Source: Faecalibacterium sp. An122
GTDB lineage: Bacteria; Bacillota; Clostridia; Oscillospirales; Ruminococcaceae
Assembly: GCF_002160895.1 (NCBI RefSeq)
Contig: NZ_NFLL01000024.1
Location: forward strand, 1-43,412
DNA length: 43,412 nucleotides
Reading direction: 5' to 3'
Of the stretch, positions 32,540-40,819 are shown piece after piece; position 1 is the first letter of the stretch, and each line of letters starts with the position of its first letter. The notes beneath the pieces are model-generated. The model saw only the letters and a list, made by a program, of their open reading frames with translations. It was not told where the DNA came from and ran no database searches. Position numbers and translations under genes: made by a program.

Positions 32540-33925
32540 TTGAACAGCGAATCGCAGAGTTTAGTGCCTGCAACCCAGCAGGCCGAAAGTGAGGAATTGA
32601 CCGTTGATGAAGTGCGGGAAAGCCTTTCCACAACAGAAAAAGGACAACCGGCCAACACCATTGGGAATTGCCGCACGGTGTTTTGCCAAGATCCGCTTTT
32701 GCGGGGCGCAATCCGGCTAAATCTGCTGACCGACCGTGTAGACATTGTACGGAATCTGGGCTGGCGCAGAAGCACCAGTGCCTTAACCGATACCGATGTC
32801 AAATATCTGCTTCTTTATTTTGAGCAGAACTACGGTTTGACCAGTGAAAAGAAGCTGATGGCGGCTCTCTCCATTGTGGCAAACGAAAACTGCTATCACC
32901 CCATTCAGGATGTGCTGAACAGTCTGGTGTGGGACGGAAAGCCCTGGATACGCTCCTGCCTGCATCACTTTCTGGGGGCAGACGAGAGCGACTATGTGGA
33001 AGAAATGCTCAAACACTTTCTGTTGGGAGGTATCCGCCGGGTGTTCCATCCAGGTTCCAAGTATGAGGAGCTGCTCTGTCTGGTGGGCGGCCAGGGAGCT
33101 GGAAAGTCCACCTTCTTTCGATTCCTGGCTATACAGGATGAGTGGTTCTCTGATGACCTAAAAAAGCTGGATGATGACAAGGTGTTTGCCAAGCTGCAAG
33201 GCCACTGGATCATCGAGATGTCGGAGATGCTGGCCACCAGCAACGCCAAGAGCATCGAGGAAATTCGCTCCTTTATCAGCCGCCAAAAGGAAACCTACCG
33301 CACCCCCTATGAGACTCAGCCCAAAGACCGGCTGAGGCAGTGTGTGTTTGGTGGTTCATCCAACACGCTGGACTTCCTCCCCCTTGACCGGGCCGGAAAT
33401 CGCCGGTTCCTGCCAGTGATGATTTACCCGGAGAAAGCGGAAGTTCACATTTTGGAGGACGAAGCCGCTTCCAGAAAATATCTGTTGCAGGTGTGGGCGG
33501 AGGCTATGACCATTTACCGCAGCGGAGAGTATTCCATGAAGTTTTCAAAGGAGATTCAGAAGCAGCTGGTGGAAGTTCAAAAGGATTTCATGCCAGAGGA
33601 CACCGAGGCCGGGCAGATTCAGGGCTTTCTGGAACACTACACCGGCAATGTGGTCTGCTCCAAGCAGCTGTTCAAGGAAGCGTTGGGACACGCCTTTGAG
33701 GAGCCGAAGCGTTGGCAGCTGCATAACATCAATGAGATCATGAACACGGTGGTGACGGGCTGGAAGCCTTTCTCCAATCCCAGGATGTTTCCGGGCTATG
33801 GGCGGCAGCGTGGCTGGGAACGGGAGATTTCCGACAACGAACTGCCCGACAACGAAAGTGGATTTGTGGAGCTGAGTGAGGAAGAAGTCCATCAGCTGGA
33901 ACTGCCAAAGGAGTGGATTGCCTGA
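32540..33925 (+). CDS. VapE-family (virulence-associated E) ATPase, probable replication protein
   Basis: TTG 32540 has TGAGGAGG 9 nt upstream. Belongs to the VapE group of superfamily 3-like ATPases found in phage-inducible islands and mobile elements. Walker A GGQGAGKST (about residues 182-190); HWIIEMSEMLA (about 222) supplies Walker B; RQKETYRTPYETQPKDRLRQCVFGGSSN with arginine finger-like residues follows. The N-terminal 90 residues (DPLLRGAIRLNLLTDRV) are the usual helical part. In satellites such proteins start replication; here it may replicate the excised circle. A repeat-rich region lies just downstream. Confidence 0.85.
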   Translation: MNSESQSLVPATQQAESEELTVDEVRESLSTTEKGQPANTIGNCRTVFCQDPLLRGAIRLNLLTDRVDIVRNLGWRRSTSALTDTDVKYLLLYFEQNYGLTSEKKLMAALSIVANENCYHPIQDVLNSLVWDGKPWIRSCLHHFLGADESDYVEEMLKHFLLGGIRRVFHPGSKYEELLCLVGGQGAGKSTFFRFLAIQDEWFSDDLKKLDDDKVFAKLQGHWIIEMSEMLATSNAKSIEEIRSFISRQKETYRTPYETQPKDRLRQCVFGGSSNTLDFLPLDRAGNRRFLPVMIYPEKAEVHILEDEAASRKYLLQVWAEAMTIYRSGEYSMKFSKEIQKQLVEVQKDFMPEDTEAGQIQGFLEHYTGNVVCSKQLFKEALGHAFEEPKRWQLHNINEIMNTVVTGWKPFSNPRMFPGYGRQRGWEREISDNELPDNESGFVELSEEEVHQLELPKEWIA

Positions 33926-34193
33926 TTTACAGGGCTTGTTGCCCGGTTGGTTGTCGGTTGGTTGCTGACTTTGTTGCCGTAAAAATGGGGGTATGGACAC
34001 GATAAATGCCCATTAAGCAAGGCTTTTTGGTGGGTATCTGTTCTCTGACAACGAAAGCAACGAGATTTCACAAGAAAATTTGAAAAGTAAGAAACGATGG
34101 CCAGACGATAGGTTGCAGGTTTTTCGGAGTCCGTTGCCGGACTTCGTTGCCGGATGCCCTTTGTCTGGCTTTTCTGATCTATGGAGGTAGCCT
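33926..34193. repeat. GTTG/CGTTGCCGGA repeats downstream of the VapE gene
   Basis: No gene. A run of short repeats, GTTGCCCGGTTGGTTGTCGG then TTGGTTGC and TTTGTTGCCG (33938-33980), is followed by CCGTTGCCGGACTTCGTTGC (34130-34150). It could be a replication origin for the VapE protein or only low-complexity sequence. A near-complementary CAACGAAAGCAACGAG lies near 34050. Confidence 0.4.
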
Positions 34194-34358
34194 ATGGAGA
34201 AAACCCAAAAACAAGAAAACAAGCAGAGCAAAAAAGTAAAGTTTATCGTGGTGCGGGAGTTTTCCGGTGAGAAAACCATGCAGGAAGCCTTCGAACAGCT
34301 CATTGAACGGCAAACCTGCGAACACTTTGAAGAATGGCTGGAACGCAAGGCAAGCTGA
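34194..34358 (+). CDS. Small basic protein (54 aa) upstream of the recombinase
   Basis: ATG 34194 with ATGGAGGTAG 6-7 nt upstream. Lysine-rich N-terminus (MEKTQKQENKQSKKVKFIVV), then REFSGEKTMQEAFEQLIERQ. Too short to be listed by most gene finders. It precedes the recombinase by 75 nt and could be a directionality or regulatory protein, but that is only a guess from size and place. Confidence 0.6.
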   Translation: MEKTQKQENKQSKKVKFIVVREFSGEKTMQEAFEQLIERQTCEHFEEWLERKAS

Positions 34359-34433
34359 GGGTATTTGTTGAAGAAAAAACAGGGGCATGGTATAATATGT
34401 ATATCGTGTCCCTGTTCATAGAAGGAGATTGCT

Positions 34434-36074
34434 ATGAGCAGGAAAAAACAAGTCAATCAGAAAATCACAGCTCTCTATTGCCGTATTTCTCTGGACGATG
34501 GCGGCGATAACGAGAGTATGAGTATCAGCAACCAGAAACTTATGCTCCGGGACTTTGCCGAAAAAAACGGGATGTTCCAGTATGAGTATTATGTGGACGA
34601 TGGTTACACAGGCCGTAATTTTAATCGCCCAGCTTTTCAGCGTATGATTGCCGATATTGAGGCCGGTAAAATCGGTTGTGTCATTACCAAAGACCTGTCC
34701 AGACTGGGAAGAAATTATATAGAAGCCGGCAGCTATATTGAAATCTTCTTCCCTAAACACAATGTCCGCTATATCGCCATTACGGATGGCGTGGATAGTT
34801 TGACCCGTCAGGAAATGGACATCACGCCCTTCAAGAATATCCTGAACGATATGTATAGCCGGGATATTTCCAAGAAGGTGCTGGCGGGGCGTATGACCCG
34901 TTCCCGACAGGGAAAGTTCTGTGGTGGACAGCCTCCCTTGGGGCTAATGCGTGACCCGGAGGATCGGGGGCATTTGATCCTTGACCCGGAAACTGCGCCG
35001 GTGATTCGCAAAATCTATGACCTGGCACTGGATGGCTGGGGCTGTATGCGGATTGCCAAGCAGCTGATGGAGGACAAGGTTCCCATCACCAGAGTAAAAG
35101 GAAATACCGCCTGCGATGTTAACTACTATGCGTGGGGCGGCGCAAGAATCAGCCATATCCTGCGTAACCCCTTTTATAAAGGCGCTCATCTGGTTTGCCG
35201 GACACACCAGAAAGGGATTCGCTCCAACACCTATGACATTATTCCCCGTGAGGACTGGGAAATCATTGAGGACTGTCATGAGGCGATTGTGACACCGGAG
35301 GAATGGGAACAGGTGCAGGCAATCGTGGATCGCAGGCCCCCTATTATGAAAGGCAATGCCTGCCCCTTCTACAACTTGTTCCACGGCATTATCTACTGCG
35401 CCACCTGTGGGAAATCCATGCAGGTACGGTATGAAAAGGTCGGCAGAACTGGAAAAAACCGCTTTACCGGCGAGATGCGGGAACCGATTGACAAGGCGTA
35501 TTATATCTGCCAGACCTACAACCGGCTGGGTAAAAACGCCTGCACCAGTCACAAGATCGAAGCCAGGGATTTGTATAATCTTGTCCTGAAGGACATTCAG
35601 GAACTGGCAGCGATGGCGTTCAAAGATGCAGATGCCTTTTATCAGCGGTTGAGCAGCCGGATGGAGCGCCGGTATATGGCGGATGCTTCCGAGATGCAGA
35701 AAGAGCGTGAACGCCTGGAAGCCAGAAACCGGGAAATTGACGATATGTTCCTGAGTCTTTACACGGACAAGGCCAAGGGTGTGCTCTCTGAGCAGCGGTT
35801 TATGAAGTTGACCACCGCTATGGAGCAGGAGCAGGAAGAAAATCAGAGCCGGTTGCAGGAACTGATGCGAATGCTTCAGCAGTCTGATGCTCAGGAAAGT
35901 GAAGTCTGTACCTTTATCCGGGAAATTCGGCGGTATGCCACCATTCAGGAGCTGGATGAAACCGTACTGAACCGCCTGATTAACCGTATTCTGGTGGGTG
36001 AAGTCAAGAAGGTTGATGGTCAGAAAGTTCAAGAGGTCAGGATCATTTACAACTTTATTGGAGAAATTTTTTAA
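34434..36074 (+). CDS. Large serine recombinase (TnpX-like), element B
   Basis: ATG 34434 has AAGGAG 6 nt upstream. The resolvase domain has the catalytic serine in YCRISLDDGGDNES (about residue 19), with CVITKDLSRLGRNYIEAG (about 82-99). The recombinase domain contains ISHILRNPFYKGA, the zinc ribbon IIYCATCGKSMQV with later C-x-T-C-like residues, then a coiled coil (about 415-485) and the C-terminal EVRIIYNFIGEIF. 546 aa, compact compared with the element A enzyme. It differs strongly from it and fits the GA crossover of element B. It lies about 1.2 kb from the right end with an HNH gene in between. Confidence 0.9.
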   Translation: MSRKKQVNQKITALYCRISLDDGGDNESMSISNQKLMLRDFAEKNGMFQYEYYVDDGYTGRNFNRPAFQRMIADIEAGKIGCVITKDLSRLGRNYIEAGSYIEIFFPKHNVRYIAITDGVDSLTRQEMDITPFKNILNDMYSRDISKKVLAGRMTRSRQGKFCGGQPPLGLMRDPEDRGHLILDPETAPVIRKIYDLALDGWGCMRIAKQLMEDKVPITRVKGNTACDVNYYAWGGARISHILRNPFYKGAHLVCRTHQKGIRSNTYDIIPREDWEIIEDCHEAIVTPEEWEQVQAIVDRRPPIMKGNACPFYNLFHGIIYCATCGKSMQVRYEKVGRTGKNRFTGEMREPIDKAYYICQTYNRLGKNACTSHKIEARDLYNLVLKDIQELAAMAFKDADAFYQRLSSRMERRYMADASEMQKERERLEARNREIDDMFLSLYTDKAKGVLSEQRFMKLTTAMEQEQEENQSRLQELMRMLQQSDAQESEVCTFIREIRRYATIQELDETVLNRLINRILVGEVKKVDGQKVQEVRIIYNFIGEIF

Positions 36075-36108
36075 TTGCTAAAGTTTCATTTAACATCACG
36101 TTAGAGTA

Positions 36109-37173
36109 ATGGTCAAAAATGGTGCTAAGATTCAGGTTAGGCTGGTGAACAAAGTGATTTTCAATGAAATATATGATCCACTAATAAAATTTGAAAAAAT
36201 TGATGTCACGGGTGTACGGCGTGAATGTCATGGATTGCAGATAGCTAAGAATGAACGAACCTGCATGTTTTGTGCTCAATCATATCCAGATGTTAAATTT
36301 TCCAAAATTGCTCATGCAGTTTCGGAATCTATAGGTAATAAAACATTATTTAATCATTTCGAGTGTGATAAATGTAATTCTGCATTTGGACAAAAATTAG
36401 AGGACGCATTTGGTAAATATATTGCTCCATTCAAGTTCGTTTCTCAGATAAAGGGGAAAAATGGGACTATTACTATTAAAGACATGCCAGAAGATAAAGA
36501 GTTATCGTATAAAACTTATCGACTAGAAAGAGGAAGTGGTAGTGATTCGGATAAAAATTACTTCCCACAGGACTATATTATTGAAAAAAGTGGAAGAGGA
36601 ATTTTCCGAGAAACAGAAGAAGGATTTGCAATTGAGATTCCGAGGAACAGATATAATCCACGCTTGGTGTATGCTGCATTGCTAAAAATGGGATACAGTT
36701 TGCTTCCTATTGATTTGTGGGATGAATATGTGATAGGTATTACATCTTTGGGATTATATGTAAGAAATGAACATCCGTTTGACAATAATACTGAATCAGA
36801 AAAATATATAAACGGTTTGCCAAATAAAGGAATACTAGCACAATTTCCGGGAATTAACCCCCTGAACGGAGTGTCTGCATTTTTGTATCAAAGGAATGAA
36901 AAAGCTCCCTGCGAGTATACAAAATTACTTTTTAGATTGGACTTTTTTAATTTTTCCATCCTCATTCCTATTGTTTCTGATAGAGAAACACAATGTTCTA
37001 AATTTGTTATCCCTGCTTTTCAAAATAATCCCAGCATAAGTGTTATTGACTTTTCAAAGGAGGAAAAGATATATACTGCGTACTTTTCGGCCGAAAAAAT
37101 ACCGATTGAAAAAAATATGAAAGAAACATTGGCTTTAGAGTTACGAGAAAGAGGCTTGCTCAAAAAGCCTTAG
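36109..37173 (+). CDS. HNH endonuclease family protein
   Basis: Zinc-finger HNH region: CMFCAQSYPDVKFSKIAHAVSESIGNK, then LFNHFECDKCNSAFGQKLEDAFGKY (about residues 44-100), with two CxxC pairs around the histidine and asparagine of the fold. The remaining 250 residues are unrecognised and may bind the target or a trigger. No good ribosome site precedes ATG 36109, so the start is uncertain. AT-rich like the defence block, unlike the adjacent recombinase gene. Lies alone between the recombinase and the right end, a cargo position; a defence role is possible. Confidence 0.65.
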   Translation: MVKNGAKIQVRLVNKVIFNEIYDPLIKFEKIDVTGVRRECHGLQIAKNERTCMFCAQSYPDVKFSKIAHAVSESIGNKTLFNHFECDKCNSAFGQKLEDAFGKYIAPFKFVSQIKGKNGTITIKDMPEDKELSYKTYRLERGSGSDSDKNYFPQDYIIEKSGRGIFRETEEGFAIEIPRNRYNPRLVYAALLKMGYSLLPIDLWDEYVIGITSLGLYVRNEHPFDNNTESEKYINGLPNKGILAQFPGINPLNGVSAFLYQRNEKAPCEYTKLLFRLDFFNFSILIPIVSDRETQCSKFVIPAFQNNPSISVIDFSKEEKIYTAYFSAEKIPIEKNMKETLALELRERGLLKKP

Positions 37174-37247
37174 GTAGAAAAATTTTTCCTTAATTATTTA
37201 AAGCACCTTTATTTGTGGCGATTTTTCAATAAATATTCTATGTATTT

Positions 37248-37279
37248 CCCCCTTCTCTAAATGAGGAGGGTTTTTTTTT
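37248..37279 (+). terminator. Terminator after the HNH gene
   Basis: CCCTTCTC/GAGGAGGG-type stem (one imperfect pair) with a 5-nt loop and a run of nine T, within 30 nt of the element end. Confidence 0.75.
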
Positions 37280-37300
37280 GCCCTTTTTTGAATTCATCAC

Positions 37301-37318
37301 TTGACATTGTGGTAAAGA
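37301..37318 (+). promoter_or_regulatory. Right end of element B: outward -35 and crossover GA
   Basis: TTGACA (37301-37306), 10 nt, GA (37317-37318). In the circle it is followed by TATGCCATACT of the left end, giving TTGACA-17 bp-CATACT, a plausible promoter reading into tnpV. Confidence 0.65.
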
Positions 37319-37556
37319 GCTTATGAGCCAGGATGAACTGGCCGTCATGGACGGCGGCAAGTGTATCCTCCAGCTGCGCGGTGTGCGGCCTTTCCTCTCG
37401 GACAAGTACGACATCACCAAGCACCCCAATTACCCGTACACCGCCGACGCGGACCCCAAGAACGCCTTTGACATCGAGGCGTTCCTGTCCACCCGGCTCA
37501 AGCTCAAGCCCAACGAGGTCTACGATGTGTATGAAGTAGACGCAGAGGGCGTGTAA
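37319..37556 (+). pseudogene. virD4: virD4/traG coupling protein, fragment 3 (C-terminus)
   Basis: ELMSQDELAVMDGGKCILQLRGVRPF to VYEVDAEGV and a stop: the C-terminal 79 residues of the VirD4-like coupling protein. It directly precedes maff2, the usual next gene of this conjugation operon. Codon use and GC content match fragments 1 and 2 and the downstream transfer genes. An internal ATG (37323) could start a short peptide, but it has no separate function that can be seen. Confidence 0.85.
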
Positions 37557-37666
37557 ATCTGTTCCGCTGTGAAAGGAGTGATCTTATCTACCCGCCTCAA
37601 CCGCCCCGGATGGGGCCATCGGCGTACAAAGCGGACAATCACCAAAAAATAATGAAAAAAGGAGGA

Positions 37667-37714
37667 CAGCCGGAATCAGGCCCCGGAAACCGGGTGCCGA
37701 TTGTTCCGGCTTTT
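37667..37714 (+). terminator. Nested hairpin between virD4 and maff2
   Basis: Outer stem AGCCGGAA/TTCCGGCT and inner stem CCCGG-AAA-CCGGG followed by TTTG. It may act as a partial terminator or RNA-processing site separating virD4 from the maff2 transcript. A TATAAT (37764-37769) sits 3 nt before maff2. Confidence 0.55.
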
Positions 37715-37771
37715 GTATGCCTATGAATGACTAAATCAAACTTTTCAAATGATTCCGGCTAACTATAATTT

Positions 37772-37990
37772 ATGGCATTTTTCAATCAGGCTATCACCGT
37801 TCTTCAGACCCTCGTTATCGCTCTGGGCGCTGGTCTCGGCATCTGGGGTGTCATCAACCTGCTGGAAGGTTACGGCAACGACAACCCCGGTGCGAAAAGC
37901 CAGGGCATGAAACAGCTGATGGCCGGCGCGGGCGTCGCCATCGTTGGCATGGTCCTCGTACCGCTGCTGTCCGGCCTGTTCACCGTCTGA
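37772..37990 (+). CDS. Maff2 family mobile-element membrane protein
   Basis: 72 aa, with two membrane helices (VLQTLVIALGAGLGIWGVINLL and LMAGAGVAIVGMVLVPLLSGL) joined by a GYGNDNPGAKSQGMKQ loop, the Maff2 pattern. It resembles the small pilin-like VirB2 proteins of other type IV systems, which is a reasonable but unproven role. No clear ribosome site precedes the ATG. Followed by the TrbL-like gene. Confidence 0.87.
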   Translation: MAFFNQAITVLQTLVIALGAGLGIWGVINLLEGYGNDNPGAKSQGMKQLMAGAGVAIVGMVLVPLLSGLFTV

Positions 37991-38060
37991 TCGTACCCCG
38001 CTGAAATCCTCGTCCCCTCCCGCGCACAGCGGGAGGGGCTGAAAGGAGGTTTGACACCGT

Positions 38061-38930
38061 ATGGATTTCTTATTGGATGCCCTGACCAACTGGCTGAAAG
38101 AGATGCTGGTGGGCGGCATCATGGGAAACTTAACGGGGATGTTCGACAGTGTGAACCAGCAGGTCGCGGACATCGCCACGCAGGTGGGCCAGACCCCGCA
38201 GGGGTGGAACGGCAGCATTTTCAGTATGATCCAGAACCTTTCCAACTCCATCATGGTGCCGATTGCTGGCGTGATCCTGGCCATCGTGATGACGCTGGAG
38301 CTGATCCAGATGATTACCGACCGCAACAACCTGCATGATGTGGACACCTGGATGATCTTCAAATGGGTGTTCAAGTCCGCCGCCGCGATTTTGCTCGTCA
38401 CCAACACCTGGAACCTCGTCATGGCCGTGTTCGATATGGCCCAAAGCGTGGTGGCCCAGGCGTCCGGCATCATCGGCTCGGACGCTTCCATCGACATCTC
38501 CGCTGTTATGACCGATATGGAGTCCCGGCTGATGGATATGGACCTGGGGCCGCTGTTCGGCCTGTGGTTCCAGTCGCTCTTTATCGGCATTACCATGTGG
38601 GCGCTGTATATCTGCATTTTCATCGTGATTTATGGCCGTACGATCGAAATTTACCTTGTCACGTCGGTGGCCCCCATCCCGATGGCGACCATGATGGGCA
38701 AGGAATGGGGCGGCATGGGCCAGAACTACCTGCGCAGCCTGCTGGCCCTGGGCTTCCAGGCGTTTTTGATTATCGTCTGCGTGGCGATCTACGCCGTGCT
38801 GGTGCAGAACATCGCCACCGAGGAGGACATCATCATGGCAATCTGGAGCTGCGTGGGCTACACCGTGCTGCTTTGCTTTACGCTGTTCAAGACCGGCAGC
38901 CTGTCCAAAGCCGTATTCAACGCACATTGA
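38061..38930 (+). CDS. TrbL/VirB6-like conjugal transfer membrane protein
   Basis: ATG 38061 with AAAGGAGG upstream. About six membrane helices (IMVPIAGVILAIVMTLELI; FKSAAAILLVTNTWNLVMAVF; LFIGITMWALYICIFIVIYG; AFLIIVCVAIYAVLV). Such polytopic proteins form the inner-membrane channel of the type IV secretion apparatus. Place between maff2 and prgI is the standard order for these conjugative elements. 289 aa. Confidence 0.85.
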   Translation: MDFLLDALTNWLKEMLVGGIMGNLTGMFDSVNQQVADIATQVGQTPQGWNGSIFSMIQNLSNSIMVPIAGVILAIVMTLELIQMITDRNNLHDVDTWMIFKWVFKSAAAILLVTNTWNLVMAVFDMAQSVVAQASGIIGSDASIDISAVMTDMESRLMDMDLGPLFGLWFQSLFIGITMWALYICIFIVIYGRTIEIYLVTSVAPIPMATMMGKEWGGMGQNYLRSLLALGFQAFLIIVCVAIYAVLVQNIATEEDIIMAIWSCVGYTVLLCFTLFKTGSLSKAVFNAH

Positions 38931-38952
38931 CCCGGAGGGAGGGAATTTACCA

Positions 38953-39369
38953 ATGGCTTATGTACCCGTACCCAAAGACCTGACGAAAGTCAAAACCAAG
39001 GTCGCGTTCAACTTAACCAAGAGGCAGCTTGTCTGCTTCGGCTGCGGGGCGCTCATCGGCGTGCCGCTTTTCTTTTTGCTCCGGGGGCCTGCTGGCAACA
39101 GCGTGGCGGCCATGTGCATGATGCTCGTCATGCTGCCCTTTTTCATGCTGGCGATGTATGAAAAACACGGCCAGCCCCTGGAAAAGATCATCGGCAACAT
39201 CCTCAAGGTGGCCGTCATCCGGCCCAAGCAGCGCCCCTACCGCACCAACAACTTCTATGCCGTGTTGGAGCGGCAGGCAAATCTCGACAAGGAGGTGTAT
39301 GACATTGTTCGCGGCAAAGACAAAGCGGCAGGCCGAACCGGCAGAGCCGCAGACCAAACCCCGGCGTAA
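38953..39369 (+). CDS. PrgI family conjugal transfer protein
   Basis: MAYVPVPKDLTKVKTKVAFNLTKRQLVCFG followed by two hydrophobic helices (about residues 30-70) and FYAVLERQANLDKEV; this is the PrgI/VirB3-like pattern. GGAGGGA precedes the ATG. Its end overlaps the start of virB4 by about 70 nt in another frame, showing tight operon packing. Probably anchors VirB4 at the membrane. Confidence 0.87.
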   Translation: MAYVPVPKDLTKVKTKVAFNLTKRQLVCFGCGALIGVPLFFLLRGPAGNSVAAMCMMLVMLPFFMLAMYEKHGQPLEKIIGNILKVAVIRPKQRPYRTNNFYAVLERQANLDKEVYDIVRGKDKAAGRTGRAADQTPA

Positions 39370-40261
39370 GCTGACCCGCGCCGAACGCAAACAAATCGAG
39401 GCAGCGATTGCCCGCGCCAACCGCACGGGCAAAAAGGAGCGGTCCGCCCAGGACAGCATCCCCTATGAGCGGATGTGGCCGGACGGCATCTGCAAGGTGG
39501 CGGATGGCCGCTACACCAAGACCATTCAGTTCCAGGACATCAACTACCAGCTCAGCCAGAACGAGGACAAGACCGCCATCTTTGAAGGCTGGTGCGATTT
39601 CCTCAACTACTTCGACAGCTCCATCCGTTTCCAGTTGTCCTTTTTGAACCTGGCGGCGTCCCAGGAGACCTTCGCCAACAGCATTACCATCCCGGCCCAG
39701 GGGGATGACTTTGACCCCATCCGGGTGGAGTACACGCAGATGCTGCAAAACCAGCTGGCGCGGGGCAACAACGGCCTTATCAAGACCAAGTACCTGACCT
39801 TTTCCATCGAGGCCGACAGCATCCGCTCCGCCAAGCCCCGTCTGGAGCGCATCGAGACCGATGTGCTGAACAACTTTAAGCGGTTGGGCGTGGCCGCCGA
39901 GGTTCTGGACGGCAAAGCCCGGCTGGCCCAGCTTCACGCCATCTTCCACATGGACGAGCAGGCGCCCTTCCAGTTCGAGTGGGACTGGCTGGCTCCCAGC
40001 GGCCTTTCCACCAAGGACTTTATCGCGCCGTCCGGCTTCGAGTTCCGTACCGGCAAGCAGTTCCGCATGGGAAAGAAGTACGGGGCCGTCAGCTTCGTGC
40101 AGATTCTGGCCCCGGAGCTGAATGACCGTATGCTGGCGGACTTTCTCGATATGGAAAGTTCCCTCATTGTGAATCTGCACATCCAGTCGGTGGATCAGGT
40201 GAAGGCCATCAAGACGGTAAAGCGGAAAATCACCGACCTGGACCGCAGCAAGATCGAGGAA
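39299..40261 (+). CDS. virB4: VirB4-like conjugation ATPase, exon 1 (split by a group II intron)
   Basis: First 321 codons: the N-terminal domain of the VirB4 ATPase, which powers pilus assembly and substrate transfer (YERMWPDGICKVADGRYTKTIQFQDINY; FLDMESSLIVNLHIQSV). ATG 39299 is 2 nt after AGGAGGT; TTG 39305 is better spaced and may be the true start. It ends SKIEE at the last base of a codon, where the intron begins GTGCGCCC. With exon 2 (42736) the frame is kept: EE-QKKAVRAGY. Confidence 0.87.
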
Positions 40262-40819
40262 GTGCGCCCAGATAGGGCATTGTGTAGTGTAGCGTAAGGG
40301 ACTACCCCGTAAGATAACGCGGGAAACAACCTGCCTAACCGAAAGGCGAAAGCTGAAACGGGAACAGAGCACGGCAGGAAAGCGGTAAGTCACCGAAAGA
40401 CAGTATGGTGCGACTGAACCGCCATGTTAAGCGGATACGAGGATGAAGTTGGGTTTACTGATACGCAAGTTTCTAATTTCTGTTATCTTCAGGCGGAGGA
40501 AAATGTCTGAAACCTCTGTCATGAACGCAATGGATGATGTTCTTCCATCCATTGGTTATCTCAATGTTCATGAAATCTGTAGGAGAACCTATGGCAAGGA
40601 AACGAAAGCGCATACCGACAATCCGCATTTCCCTACACACAATGTTAACTGGGGATACCCTACACAGGAATGCCTGAAAGGGCTATGGCTGTAGAGCCTG
40701 AAAATCCTGCAAGGGTACGGAGCGCTCGTAGTAGTTTGAGGCGGTAATGCCGTCCACATGGCGAAGGAGCGCAGTTATTGTGTACTAAAATGGAACGTTG
40801 ATTAGGGAGGAAAACCTCA

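Larger units (their letters stand above)
22691..37318 (+). mobile_element. Element B: mobilizable element with defence cargo inserted in virD4
   Basis: About 14.6 kb. The left junction is GGCAAAGA/TATGCC (GA at 22691-22692); the right is GGTAAAGA/GCTTATG (GA at 37317-37318). Removing one GA plus the interior restores in-frame virD4. GA is the crossover dinucleotide known for TnpX of Tn4451, and the encoded recombinase is TnpX-like. tnpV lies at the left end and the recombinase near the right end, so they would be neighbours only in the circle. Carries a relaxase and a VapE-type protein but no mating-pore genes. Confidence 0.8.

Noticed and set aside
38130..40393. Long minus-strand frames opposite trbL, prgI and virB4
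   Set aside because: These are shadows in GC-rich coding DNA; the plus-strand products are well-known conjugation proteins in standard order.
40443..40694. 83-aa frame inside the group II intron before the maturase
   Set aside because: It lies in the structured domain I-IV RNA region of the intron and has no family likeness.
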